From positions 39,229,828 to 39,293,827 of the forward strand of contig NC_079876.1 in NCBI RefSeq assembly GCF_029227915.1: 64,000 nucleotides of DNA, written 5' to 3'. Shown here piece by piece: positions 10,501 through 21,550 of this stretch. The translations under genes were made by a program, and so were the position numbers. Source of the DNA: Hydractinia symbiolongicarpus (Eukaryota; Cnidaria; Hydrozoa; Anthoathecata; Hydractiniidae). The notes under the pieces were generated by a model, which saw only the letters and a program-made list of their open reading frames with translations, was not told where the DNA came from and ran no database searches. The stretch's first letter is position 1. Each line of letters begins with the position of its first letter.

Positions 10501-13500
10501 AAAAGAAGTTTAATCGCCGGCAAACGAAAACCCGCCATTTCCCGTAAACCCCGGACTCGGCCCGCATAGTCAAAAGTATACAAAGAAAGTACCCAGGGAG
10601 TAAACTCATTTCCCAAACGATTTTTAAAATTATTTTTTCACCACTAAAACGCATGAGACTTGTAGTTTTTACAAATGTTTTCATTTTTGATGAGACGCTG
10701 AATAAAAGAAGTTTAATCGCCGGCAAACGAAAACCCGCGATTTCCCGTAAATCCCGGGTTGGTCCGTATAGTCAAAAGTATATAAAGAAAGTACCCAGGG
10801 AGTAAACTCATTTCCCGAGCGATTTTTAAAATTATTTTTTCACCACTAAAACGCATGAGACTTGTAGTTTTCAAAAATGTTTTCATTTTTGATGAGACGC
10901 TTAATGAAAGAGGTTTAATCGGCGGAAAACGAAAACCCGCGATTTCCCGTAAATCCCGGACTCGGCCCGTATAGTCAAAAATATACAAAGAAAGTACCCA
11001 GGGAGTAAACTCATTTCCCGAACGATTTTTTAAATTATTTTTCCACCACTAAAACGCATGAGACTTGTAGTTTTCAAAAATGTTTTCATTTTTGATGAGA
11101 CGCTGAATAAAAGCAGTTTAATCGCCGGCAAACGAAAACCTGCAATTTCCCTAAATCCCGGACTCGGCCCGTATAGTCGAATGTATACAAAGAAAGTACC
11201 CAGGGAGTAAACTCATTTCCCGAACGATTTTTTAAATTATTTTTTCACCACTAAAACGGATGAAACTTGTAGTTTTCAAAAATGTTTTCATTTTTGATGA
11301 GACGCTGAATAAAAGAAGTTTAATCGCCGGCAAACGAAAACCTGCGATTTCCCGTAAATCCCGGACTCGGCCCGTATAGTCAAAAGTATACAAAGAAACT
11401 ACCCAGGGTGTAAACTCATTTCCCGAACGATTTTTTAAATTATTATTTCACCACTAAAGCCCATGAGACTTGTAGTATTTAAAAATATTTTCATTTTTGA
11501 TGAGACGCTAAATAAAAGAAGTTTAATCGCCGGCAAACGAAATCCCGCGATTTCCCGTAAATCCCGGGCTTGGCCCGTATAGTCGAATGTATACAAAGAA
11601 AGTACCCATGAAGTAAACTCATTTCCCGAACGATTTTTTAAATTTTTTTTCACCACTAAAACGCATGAGACTTGTAGTTTTCAAAAATGTTTTCATTTTT
11701 GATGAGACGCTGAATAAAAGAAGTTTAATCGCCGGCAAACGAAAACCTGCGATTTCCCGTAAATCCCGGACTCGGCCCGTATAGTCAAAAGTATACAAAG
11801 AAAGTACCCGGGGTGTAAACTCATTTCCCGAACGATTTTTTAAATTATTATTTCACCACTAAAGCCCATGAGACTTGTAGTTTTTAAAAATGTTTTCATT
11901 TTTGATGAGACGCTTAATAAAAGAGGTTTAATCGCCGGCAAACGAAATCCCGCGATTTCCCGTAAATCCCGGGCTTGGCCCGTATAGTCGAATGTATACA
12001 AAGAAAGTACCCAGGAAGTAAACTCATTTCCCAAACGATTTTTTAAATTTTTTTTTCACCACTAAAACGCATGAGACTTGTAGTTTTTACAAATGTTTTC
12101 ATTTTTGATGAGACGCTGAATAAAAGAAGTTTAATCGCCGGCAAACGAAAACCCGCGATTTCCCGTAAATCCCGGGCTTGGTCCGTATAGTCAAAAGTAT
12201 ACAAAGAAAGTACCCAGGGAGTAAACTCATTTCCCGAGCGATTTTTAAAATTATTTTTTCACCACTAAAACGCATGAGACTTGTAGTTTTCAAAAATGTT
12301 TTCATTTTTGATGAGACGCTTAATGAAAGAGGTTTAATCGGCGGAAAACGAAAACCCGCGATTTCCCGTAAATCCCGGACTCGGCCCGTATAGTCAAAAA
12401 TATACAAAGAAAGTACCCAGGGAGTAAACTCATTTCCCGAACGATTTTTTAAATTATTTTTCCACCACTAAAACGCATGAGACTTGTAGTTTTCAAAAAT
12501 GTTTTCATTTTTGATGAGACGCTGAATAAAAGCAGTTTAATCGCCGGCAAACGAAAACCTGCAATTTCCCTAAATCCCGGACTCGGCCCGTATAGTCGAA
12601 TGTATACAAAGAAAGTACCCTGTGAGTAAACTCATTTCCAGAACGATTTTTTAAATTATTTTTCCACCACTAAAACGCGTAAGACTTGTAGTTTTCAAAA
12701 ATGTTTTCATTTTTGATGAGACGCTAAATAAAAGAAGTTTAATCGCCGGCAAACGAAAACCCGCCATTTCCCGTAAACCCCGGACTCGGCCCGCATAGTC
12801 AAAAGTATACAAAGAAAGTACCCAGGGAGTAAACTCATTTCCCGAACGATTTTTTAAATTATTTTTTCACCACTAAAACGGATGAAACTTGTAGTTTTCA
12901 AAAATGTTTTCATTTTTGATGAGACGCTGAATAAAAGAAGTTTAATCGCCGGCAAACGAAAACCTGCGATTTCCCGTAAATCCCGGACTCGGCCCGTATA
13001 GTCAAAAGTATACAAAGAAACTACCCAGGGTGTAAACTCATTTCCCGAACGATTTTTTAAATTATTATTTCACCACTAAAGCCCATGAGACTTGCAGTAT
13101 TTAAAAATATTTTCATTTTTGATGAGACGCTAAATAAAAGAAGTTTAATCGCCGGCAAACGAAATCCCGCGATTTCCCGTAAATCCCGGGCTTGGCCCGT
13201 ATAGTCGAATGTATACAAAGAAAGTACCCATGAAGTAAACTCATTTCCCGAACGATTTTTTAAATTTTTTTTCACCACTAAAACGCATGAGACTTGTAGT
13301 TTTCAAAAATGTTTTCATTTTTGATGAGACGCTGAATAAAAGAAGTTTAATCGCCGGCAAACGAAAACCCGCGATTTCCCGTAAATCCCGGGTTGGTCCG
13401 TATAGTCAAAAGTATACAAAGAAAGTACCCAGGGAGTAAACTCATTTCCCGAGCGATTTTTAAAATTATTTTTTCACCACTAAAACGCATGAGACTTGTA

Positions 13501-16500
13501 GTTTTCAAAAATGTTTTCATTTTTGATGAGACGCTTAATGAAAGAGGTTTAATCGGCGGAAAACGAAAACCCGCGATTTCCCGTAAATCCCGGACTCGGC
13601 CCGTATAGTCAAAAATATACAAAGAAAGTACCCAGGGAGTAAACTCATTTCCCGAACGATTTTTTAAATTATTTTTCCACCACTAAAACGCATGAGACTT
13701 GTAGTTTTCAAAAATGTTTTCATTTTTGATGAGACGCTGAATAAAAGCAGTTTAATCGCCGGCAAACGAAAACCTGCAATTTCCCTAAATCCCGGACTCG
13801 GCCCGTATAGTCGAATGTATACAAAGAAAGTACCCAGGGAGTAAACTCATTTCCCGAACGATTTTTTAAATTATTTTTTCACCACTAAAACGGATGAAAC
13901 TTGTAGTTTTCAAAAATGTTTTCATTTTTGATGAGACGCTGAATAAAAGAAGTTTAATCGCCGGCAAACGAAAACCTGCGATTTCCCGTAAATCCCGGAC
14001 TCGGCCCGTATAGTCAAAAGTATACAAAGAAACTACCCAGGGTGTAAACTCATTTCCCGAACGATTTTTTAAATTATTATTTCACCACTAAAGCCCATGA
14101 GACTTGTAGTATTTAAAAATATTTTCATTTTTGATGAGACGCTAAATAAAAGAAGTTTAATCGCCGGCAAACGAAATCCCGCGATTTCCCGTAAATCCCG
14201 GGCTTGGCCCGTATAGTCGAATGTATACAAAGAAAGTACCCATGAAGTAAACTCATTTCCCGAACGTTTTTTTAAATTTTTTTTCACCACTAAAACGCAT
14301 GAGACTTGTAGTTTTCAAAAATGTTTTCATTTTTGATGAGACGCTGAATAAAAGAAGTTTAATCGCCGGCAAACGAAAACCTGCGATTTCCCGTAAATCC
14401 CGGACTCGGCCCGTATAGTCAAAAGTATACAAAGAAAGTACCCGGGGTGTAAACTCATTTCCCGAACGATTTTTTAAATTATTATTTCACCACTAAAGCC
14501 CATGAGACTTGTAGTTTTTAAAAATGTTTTCATTTTTGATGAGACGCTTAATAAAAGAGGTTTAATCGCCGGCAAACGAAATCCCGCGATTTCCCGTAAA
14601 TCCCGGGCTTGGCCCGTATAGTCGAATGTATACAAAGAAAGTACCCAGGAAGTAAACTCATTTCCCAAACGATTTTTTAAATTTTTTTTTCACCACTAAA
14701 ACGCATGAGACTTGTAGTTTTTACAAATGTTTTCATTTTTGATGAGACGCTGAATAAAAGAAGTTTAATCGCCGGCAAACGAAAACCCGCGATTTCCCGT
14801 AAATCCCGGGTTGGTCCGTATAGTCAAAAGTATACAAAGAAAGTACCCAGGGAGTAAACTCATTTCCCGAGCGATTTTTAAAATTATTTTTTCACCACTA
14901 AAACGCATGAGACTTGTAGTTTTCAAAAATGTTTTCATTTTTGATGAGACGCTTAATGAAAGAGGTTTAATCGGCGGAAAACGAAAACCCGCGATTTCCC
15001 GTAAATCCCGGACTCGGCCCGTATAGTCAAAAATATACAAAGAAAGTACCCAGGGAGTAAACTCATTTCCCGAACGATTTTTTAAATTATTTTTCCACCA
15101 CTAAAACGCATGAGACTTGTAGTTTTCAAAAATGTTTTCATTTTTGATGAGACGCTGAATAAAAGCAGTTTAATCGCCGGCAAACGAAAACCTGCAATTT
15201 CCCTAAATCCCGGACTCGGCCCGTATAGTCGAATGTATACAAAGAAAGTACCCTGTGAGTAAACTCATTTCCAGAACGATTTTTTAAATTATTTTTCCAC
15301 CACTAAAACGCGTAAGACTTGTAGTTTTCAAAAATGTTTTCATTTTTGATGAGACGCTAAATAAAAGAAGTTTAATCGCCGGCAAACGAAAACCCGCCAT
15401 TTCCCGTAAACCCCGGACTCGGCCCGCATAGTCAAAAGTATACAAAGAAAGTACCCAGGGAGTAAACTCATTTCCCGAACGATTTTTTAAATTATTTTTT
15501 CACCACTAAAACGGATGAAACTTGTAGTTTTCAAAAATGTTTTCATTTTTGATGAGACGCTGAATAAAAGAAGTTTAATCGCCGGCAAACGAAAACCTGC
15601 GATTTCCCGTAAATCCCGGACTCGGCCCGTATAGTCAAAAGTATACAAAGAAACTACCCAGGGTGTAAACTCATTTCCCGAACGATTTTTTAAATTATTA
15701 TTTCACCACTAAAGCCCATGAGACTTGCAGTATTTAAAAATATTTTCATTTTTGATGAGACGCTAAATAAAAGAAGTTTAATCGCCGGCAAACGAAATCC
15801 CGCGATTTCCCGTAAATCCCGGGCTTGGCCCGTATAGTCGAATGTATACAAAGAAAGTACCCATGAAGTAAACTCATTTCCCGAACGATTTTTTAAATTT
15901 TTTTTCACCACTAAAACGCATGAGACTTGTAGTTTTCAAAAATGTTTTCATTTTTGATGAGACGCTGAATAAAAGAAGTTTAATCGCCGGCAAACGAAAA
16001 CCTGCGATTTCCCGTAAATCCCGGACTCGGCCCGTATAGTCAAAAGTATACAAAGAAAGTACCCGGGGTGTAAACTCATTTCCCGAACGATTTTTTAAAT
16101 TATTATTTCACCACTAAAGCCCATGAGACTTGTAGTTTTTAAAAATGTTTTCATTTTTGATGAGACGCTTAATAAAAGAGGTTTAATCGCCGGCAAACGA
16201 AATCCCGCGATTTCCCGTAAATCCCGGGCTTGGCCCGTATAGTCGAATGTATACAAAGAAAGTACCCAGGAAGTAAACTCATTTCCCAAACGATTTTTTA
16301 AATTTTTTTTTCACCACTAAAACGCATGAGACTTGTAGTTTTCAAAAATGTTTTCATTTTTGATGAGACGCTTAATGAAAGAGGTTTAATCGGCGGAAAA
16401 CGAAAACCCGCGATTTCCCGTAAATCCCGGACTCGGCCCGTATAGTCAAAAATATACAAAGAAAGTACCCAGGGAGTAAACTCATTTCCCAAACGATTTT

Positions 16501-19500
16501 TTAAATTATTTTTCCACCACTAAAACGCATGAGACTTGTAGTTTTCAAAAATGTTTTCATTTTTGATGAGACGCTGAATAAAAGCAGTTTAATCGCCGGC
16601 AAACGAAAACCTGCAATTTCCCTAAATCCCGGACTCGGCCCGTATAGTCAAAAGTATACAAAGAAAGTACCCAGGGAGTAAACTCACTTCCAGAACGATT
16701 TTTTAAATTTTTTTTTCACCACTAAAACGCATGAGACTTGTAGTTTTTACAAATGTTTTCATTTTTGATGAGACGCTGAATAAAAGAAGTTTAATCGCCG
16801 GCAAACGAAAACCCGCGATTTCCCGTAAATCCCGGGTTGCTCCGTATAGTCAAAAGTATACAAAGAAAGTACCCAGGGAGTAAACTCATTTCCCGAGCGA
16901 TTTTTAAAATTATTTTTTCACCACTAAAACGCATGAGACTTGTAGTTTTCAAAAATGTTTTCATTTTTGATGAGACGCTTAATGAAAGAGGTTTAATCGG
17001 CGGAAAACGAAAACCCGCGATTTCCCGTAAATCCCGGACTCGGCCCGTATAGTCAAAAATATACAAAGAAAGTACCCAGGGAGTAAACTCATTTCCCGAA
17101 CGATTTTTTAAATTATTTTTCCACCACTAAAACGCATGAGACTTGTAGTTTTCAAAAATGTTTTCATTTTTGATGAGACGCTGAATAAAAGCAGTTTAAT
17201 CGCCGGCAAACGAAAACCTGCAATTTCCCTAAATCCCGGACTCGGCCCGTATAGTCAAAAGTATACAAAGAAAGTACCCAAGGAGTAAACTCACTTCCAG
17301 AACGATTTTTTAAATTATTTTTTCACCACTAACACGCATAAGACTTGTAGTTTTTAAAAATGTTTTCATTTTTGATGAGACGCTGAATAAAAGAAGTTTA
17401 ATCGCCGGCAAACGAAAACCTGCGATTTCCCGTAAATCCCGGACTCGGCCCGTATTGTCAAAAATATACAAAGAAAGTACCCAGGGAGTAAAATCATTTC
17501 CCGAACGATTTTTTAAATTATTTTTCCACCACTAAAACGCATGAGACTTGTAGTTTTCAAAAATGTTTTTATTTTTGATGAGACGCTGAATAAAAGCAGT
17601 TTAATCGCCGGCAAACGAAAACCTGCAACTTCCCTAAATCCCGGACTCGGCCCGTATAGTCAAAAGTATACAAAGAAAGTACCCAGGGAGTAAACTCACT
17701 TCCAGAACGATTTTTTAAATTATTTTTTCACCACTAACACGCATAAGACTTGTAGTTTTTAAAAATGTTTTCATTTTTGATGAGACGCTGAATAAAAGAA
17801 GTTTAATCGTCGGCAAACGAAAACCTGCGATTTCCCGTAAATCCTGGACTCGGCCTGCATAGTCAAAAGTATACAAAGAAAGTACCCAGGGAGTAAACTC
17901 ATTTCCCAAACGATTTTTTAAATTATTATTTCACCACTAAAACGCATGAGACTTGTTTGATGCGACGCTGAATAAAAGCAGCTTAATCGCCGGCAAACCA
18001 AAACCTGCGATTTCCCGTAAATCCCGGACTCGGCCCGTATAGTCAAAAATATACAAAGAAAGTACCCAGGGAGTAAACTCATTTCCCGAACGATTTTTTA
18101 AATTATTTTTTCACCACTAAAACGCATGAGACTTGTAGTTTTCAAAAATGTTTTCATTTTTGATGAGACGCTGAATAAAAGAAGTTTAATCGCCGGCAAA
18201 CGAAAACCTGCGATTTCCCATAAATCCCGGACTCGGCCCGTATTGTCAAAAATATACAAAGAAAGTACCCAGGGAGTAAACTCATTTCCCGAACGATTTT
18301 TTAAATTATTTTTCCACCACTAAAACGCATGAGACTTGTAGTTTTCAAAAATGTTTTTATTTTTGATGAGACGCTGAATAAAACCAGTTTAATCGCCGGC
18401 AAACGAAAACCTGCAATTTCCCTAAATCCCGGACTCGGCCCGTATAGTCAAAAGTATACAAAGAAAGTACCCAGGGAGTAAACTCACTTCCAGAACGATT
18501 TTTTAAATTATTTTTTCACCACTAACACGCATAAGACTTGTAGTTTTTAAAAATGTTTTCATTTTTGATGAGACGCTGAATAAAAGAAGTTTAATCGCCG
18601 GCAAACGAAAACCTGCGATTTCCCGTAAATCCTGGACTCGGCCTGCATAGTCAAAAGTATACAAAGAAAGTACCCAGGGAGTAAACTCATTTCCCAAACG
18701 ATTTTTTAAATTATTATTTCACCACTAAAACGCATGAGACTTGTAGTTTTCAAGATTGTTTTCATTTTTGATGCGACGCTGAATAAAAGCAGCTTAATCG
18801 CCGGCAAACCAAAACCTGCGATTTCCCGTAAATCCCGGACTCGGCCCGTATAGTCAAAAGTATAAAAAGAAAGTACCCAGGGAGTAAACTCATTTCCCGA
18901 ACAATTTTTTAAATTACTTTTTCACCACTAAAACGCATGAGACTTGTAGTTTTTAAAAATGTTTTCATTTTTGATGAGACGCTGAATAAAAGAAGTTTAA
19001 TCGCCGGCAAACGAAAACCTGCGATTTCCCGTAAATCCTGGACTCGCCCCGTATAGTTAAAAGTATACAAAGAAAGTACCCAGGGAGTAAACTCATTTCC
19101 CGAACGATTTTTTAAATTATTTTTTCACCACTAAAACGCATGAGACTTGTAGTTTTCAAAAATGTTTTCATTTTTGATGAGACGCTGAATAAAAGAAGTT
19201 TAATCGCCGGCAAACGAAAACCTGCGATTTCCCGTAAATCCCGGACTCGGCCCGTATAGTCAAAAGTATACAAAGAAAGTACCCGGGGTGTAAACTCATT
19301 CCCCGAACGAATTTTTAAATTATTTTTTCACCACTAAAACGCATGAGACTTGTAGTTTTCAGATATGTTTTCATTTTTGATGAGACGCTTAATGAAAGTG
19401 GTTTAATCGCCGGCAAACGAAAACCCGCGATTTCCCGTAAATCCCGGGCTTGGCCCGTATAGTCGAATGTATACAAAGAAAGTACCCTGTGAGTAAACTC

Positions 19501-19703
19501 ATTTCCAAAACGAATTTTTAAATTATTTTTTCACCACTAAAACGCTTGAGACTTGTAGTTTTTAAAAATGTTTTCATTTTTGATGAGACGCTAAATAAAA
19601 GAAGTTTACTCGCCGGCAAACGAAAACCTGCGATTTCCCGTAAATCCCGGACTCGGCTCGTATAGTCAAAAGTATACAAAGAAAGTACCCAGGAAGTAAA
19701 CTC
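7540..19703 (-). repeat. 203-bp satellite array, reversed block 2
   Basis: Same satellite family in opposite orientation; the box reads GTAAACTCATTTCCCGAACG on the + strand. The first 4 kb mirrors block 1. From about 11.2 to 16.5 kb higher-order repeats dominate, and from about 16.7 kb variants such as AACACGCATAAGAC and CTCACTTCCAGAACG appear. A monomer at about 17956 has lost some 24 bp (ACTTGTTTGATGCGACG); the same lesion is found near 54120. In this orientation each monomer carries AATAAA (GCTGAATAAAAG) on the + strand. The block is interrupted at 19703 by the DNA transposon. No gene is visible. Confidence 0.97.
11250..16500 (-). repeat. 2633-bp (13-monomer) higher-order repeat
   Basis: The private variant CGGATGAAACTTG starts at 11257, 12879, 13891 and 15512. 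Steps are 1622, 1012 and 1621 bp, so the pattern alternates eight and five monomers for a total of about 2633 bp. Other landmarks agree: CTTGCAGTATTTAAAAAT near 13092 and 15725, and frames starting at 12178 and 14811. The last unit is incomplete and merges into another arrangement near 16.3 kb. The corresponding part of the second large duplicate (46.4-54 kb) has been remodelled into a 2835-bp unit. Confidence 0.75.
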
Positions 19704-19717
19704 CCCAGCCGGCACAA
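19704..19717 (+). repeat. Left terminal inverted repeat of the DNA transposon
   Basis: CCCAGCCGGCACAA, exactly complementary to 21537-21550. The match stops after 14 bases. It contains the palindrome GCCGGC. The base pair TC at 19702-19703 is repeated directly after the right end. Confidence 0.9.
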
Positions 19718-19725
19718 AGAGTTCT

Positions 19726-20172
19726 AAAAGACGTCTTTTAGATATCTTTCGCAATTCTAAAAGACGTCTTTTTTAGCGCTGATTTGTCCGTCTATAATGC
19801 ATCTTTTTAAGCCTCTAAAAGAGGTCTTTTTAAAGATCTGTTTCAAAAGATCTCTTTTAGACATCTTTTAAAAGACGTCTTTCCAAAGACGCCTTTTAAA
19901 TGTTTTTAAGAAATTTTTTTACGACGCATCTTTTAGATTTTTTACAGATGTAGCAGCGACTAAAATGCATCTTTAATGCAACTTTTTAAATGCATCTTTA
20001 GAAAGACATCTTTTATCTATCTATAAGATGTCTTCCTTGGTTTTTATTGTTTTTTTATTTAACCTTTTAGAAAAAATAGGCATGTTATAAAATAAATTTA
20101 AGACGTTTTTGTATGTTAACGTTGAAGCGTATATTTTTAATAAATTGAAGAAATAACGATACCAAAGACGTC
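19726..20172. repeat. Left subterminal GACGTC palindrome cluster
   Basis: Perfect GACGTC sites lie at 19730-19735, 19763-19768, 19874-19879 and 20167-20172. The first two are embedded in the longer palindrome AAAAGACGTCTTTT. Many degenerate relatives (AAAGAGGTCTTTTT, AAAGATCTCTTTTAG, AGACATCTTTTA) fill the space between. Repeated short subterminal motifs are commonly transposase-binding sites in non-autonomous elements; that role is an inference here. Confidence 0.6.
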
Positions 20173-20661
20173 AAATACTTTGCGATAAAAATATTTTGAA
20201 CTTTTTAAATCAAATTCGTATTGACAATTTAAAAAATAAATATATATTACAATTACAGTAAGCAAATATAACCGGAAATAAATAAATAAAATATTATTTA
20301 TAATAAACACTATACAATTAAATCATTCATAATCATATTTACAAATTCTAATTATTAAAATCTTCTGTATTACGAATTCTACCTTATGAACTTATCCATG
20401 TGTAGAGATGTACACTAGTTTCTACGTCAGTTTTTAAATGAAGCATGCTATGTAAAGCATAAATTGGAACTGTAATCGAAAAAATCTTAACCATATTAAG
20501 CTTAAGCCATAGGGAAGAATCACTTTAAAAATTCTGTGAACATTGCTAGTAGTTGAAATTCGTCGTAACGCTTGCAAGGCCAAAATAAACAAAATAAATA
20601 TTTCAAATAATAAAGAAGTCAGTTTAAAAAAACAAAAGGAAAAATATTAAATGTATAAATG

Positions 20662-20862
20662 TCATTCATAAATGAGTAAAGTCGAAAGGGCTTTTCTTTT
20701 GTTTATACTTTTAATGTACCCCACATGATCCTCTAACTGGGAGCGTTTGGCAGCTTGGTCCCAATATGTGTCGCATTTCTTGCTCATTCGCATCTTTGAG
20801 AGAGAGAGAAAATAATAGCTTATTTCTAAATAAATTTTCATAGACACGTAGTCAGAAAACAC
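20662..20862 (-). other. Possible captured or relict exon inside the DNA transposon
   Basis: A 66-codon open frame on the minus strand, not recognised. It is mostly uninformative AT-rich sequence, but the part from about 20797 down to 20690 has more even base composition than its surroundings and encodes a charged stretch containing KKCDTYWDQAAKRSQLEDH. Directly upstream on the minus strand is a pyrimidine tract (TTCTCTCTCTCTC) followed by AAAG, which looks like a splice acceptor, and GTGGGG or GTACAT downstream could be a donor. It may therefore be a transposase exon remnant or a captured host exon. No family motif is evident, and a chance frame remains quite possible. Confidence 0.2.
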
Positions 20863-21239
20863 ACCATTTGTAGAAGGGTAACAATTGAATACATCAGCTA
20901 ATACACTTACCTATTATAATTTTATAAATTAATTTACCGAGAATCACAAACAAAAGTACTTACTTTTAAACAACAGGTGTCCCGCAGATGCTGTCATTAA
21001 AATACCGCCAATTTTTATTGAATGTTCCGATGATCAATTGTCAAAGAATATCCGCCAGGGGGTGCAGGAAAACAAAATTACGACGTATTGAAATGAAAAC
21101 GTATTATGAAGGCTCGCCAAAATACATTAGTATTTAAAAATAATTGCAAGTGACGGTTACCACTTTCAATTTCGTAAAAAATTGATTTCCGAAAAAAATA
21201 AACATGCTAACTAAGTTTGCGAGCACCTCGTCTTTTTAA

Positions 21240-21536
21240 ATCGAATTTTTCATATAAAAAGACGCGTTTTAGATGCATTATAGCAAGAAGAGAAAGACGT
21301 CTTTTAAAAGATATATTTTAGATAACTTTTAGATGTCTTTTAAAAGAAGTCTTTTAAAGATATCCTAAAAGACATCTAAAATGCGTATACTACAAGATTC
21401 GAATTTATTTACTTTCAAAAGACGTTTAAAAGATGTCTTTTGAAAGATCTTCTTAAGAAGATGCATTAAAGACATCTCAATAGCGTTTTCTAACAGAATA
21501 TTTAAAAAAGACATCTTAAGACGTCTTAAAGACGTC
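21240..21536. repeat. Right subterminal GACGTC palindrome cluster
   Basis: Mirror of the left cluster. GACGTC sites are at 21297-21302, 21520-21525 and 21531-21536, the last touching the right terminal repeat. Degenerate copies such as AAAAGACATCTAAAA, TTTTAGATGTCTTTTAAAAG and AAAGACATCTTAAG lie between. The presence of the cluster at both ends supports the element limits. Confidence 0.6.
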
Positions 21537-21550
21537 TTGTGCCGGCTGGG
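21537..21550 (-). repeat. Right terminal inverted repeat of the DNA transposon
   Basis: TTGTGCCGGCTGGG, the exact complement of 19704-19717, followed by the TC duplicate at 21551-21552 and then ordinary satellite. Confidence 0.9.

Larger units (their letters stand above)
2826..11660. repeat. Large imperfect palindrome centred near 7.54 kb
   Basis: Beyond opposite orientation, the two sides share private monomer variants in mirrored order. Pairs are: AGTCACATGCG near 6871 with its complement near 8217; TTTTCCGGCGGTTAAAC near 6605 with its complement near 8485; GGGAAGTAGCGGG near 6180 with its complement near 8913; ATTAAGGGTCTC near 5411 with its complement near 10088; AGTCTTACGCG near 3425 with its complement near 10450; AGTTTCATCCG near 3220 with its complement near 11263; TTCATGGGTAC near 2870 with its complement near 11605. 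The mirror sum shifts in whole-monomer steps (15090, 15499, 13875, 14483), showing later gain or loss of two, eight and three monomers. The central 1.3 kb (6.9-8.2 kb) is not mirrored in detail. Confidence 0.8.
1..19105 (+). repeat. Large segmental duplication, copy 1
   Basis: This stretch matches 37189-56085 in the same order and orientation, including rare variants. AGCCTGGGATTT near 97 and 37275, the shortened CATTACTATACGG monomer near 1273 and 38461, the junction at 7536, the 24-bp deletion near 17956 and 54120, and TCAAGATTGTTTTC near 18751 and 55728 all recur. The offset changes only in whole-monomer steps apart from small indels: 37188, then 36986 after about 2.6 kb, 35971 after about 6.1 kb, 35764 at the junction and 35157 at 11.4-13 kb. 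Similarity stops near 19.1 kb. The left limit is outside the window or at its edge. Confidence 0.85.
19704..21550. mobile_element. Non-autonomous TIR DNA transposon, 1847 bp
   Basis: The element interrupts a monomer: the left flank ends GTAAACTC and the right flank resumes TCATTTCTCG, where an intact monomer reads GTAAACTCATTTC. This gives a 2-bp target duplication, TC. The ends are perfect 14-bp inverted repeats beginning CCCAGCC. Inside them lie subterminal clusters of GACGTC-centred palindromes. The middle is AT-rich and contains no transposase ORF, so the element must be mobilised in trans or is dead. A short more GC-rich stretch at about 20.69-20.80 kb could be an exon (separate entry); the rest of the interior shows nothing I recognise. 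Two-base duplications fit the CACTA/EnSpm group or some unclassified groups, but the termini lack CACTA, so I leave the superfamily open. Confidence 0.85.

Noticed and set aside
19518-19754. 78-codon ORF crossing the left end of the DNA transposon
   Set aside because: Chance fusion of a satellite frame with the inverted repeat and subterminal palindromes.
19704-21550. Tc1/mariner or classic CACTA assignment for the DNA transposon
   Set aside because: The duplication is TC and not TA, and the ends begin CCCAG and not CACTA or CACTG; no transposase is present to decide.
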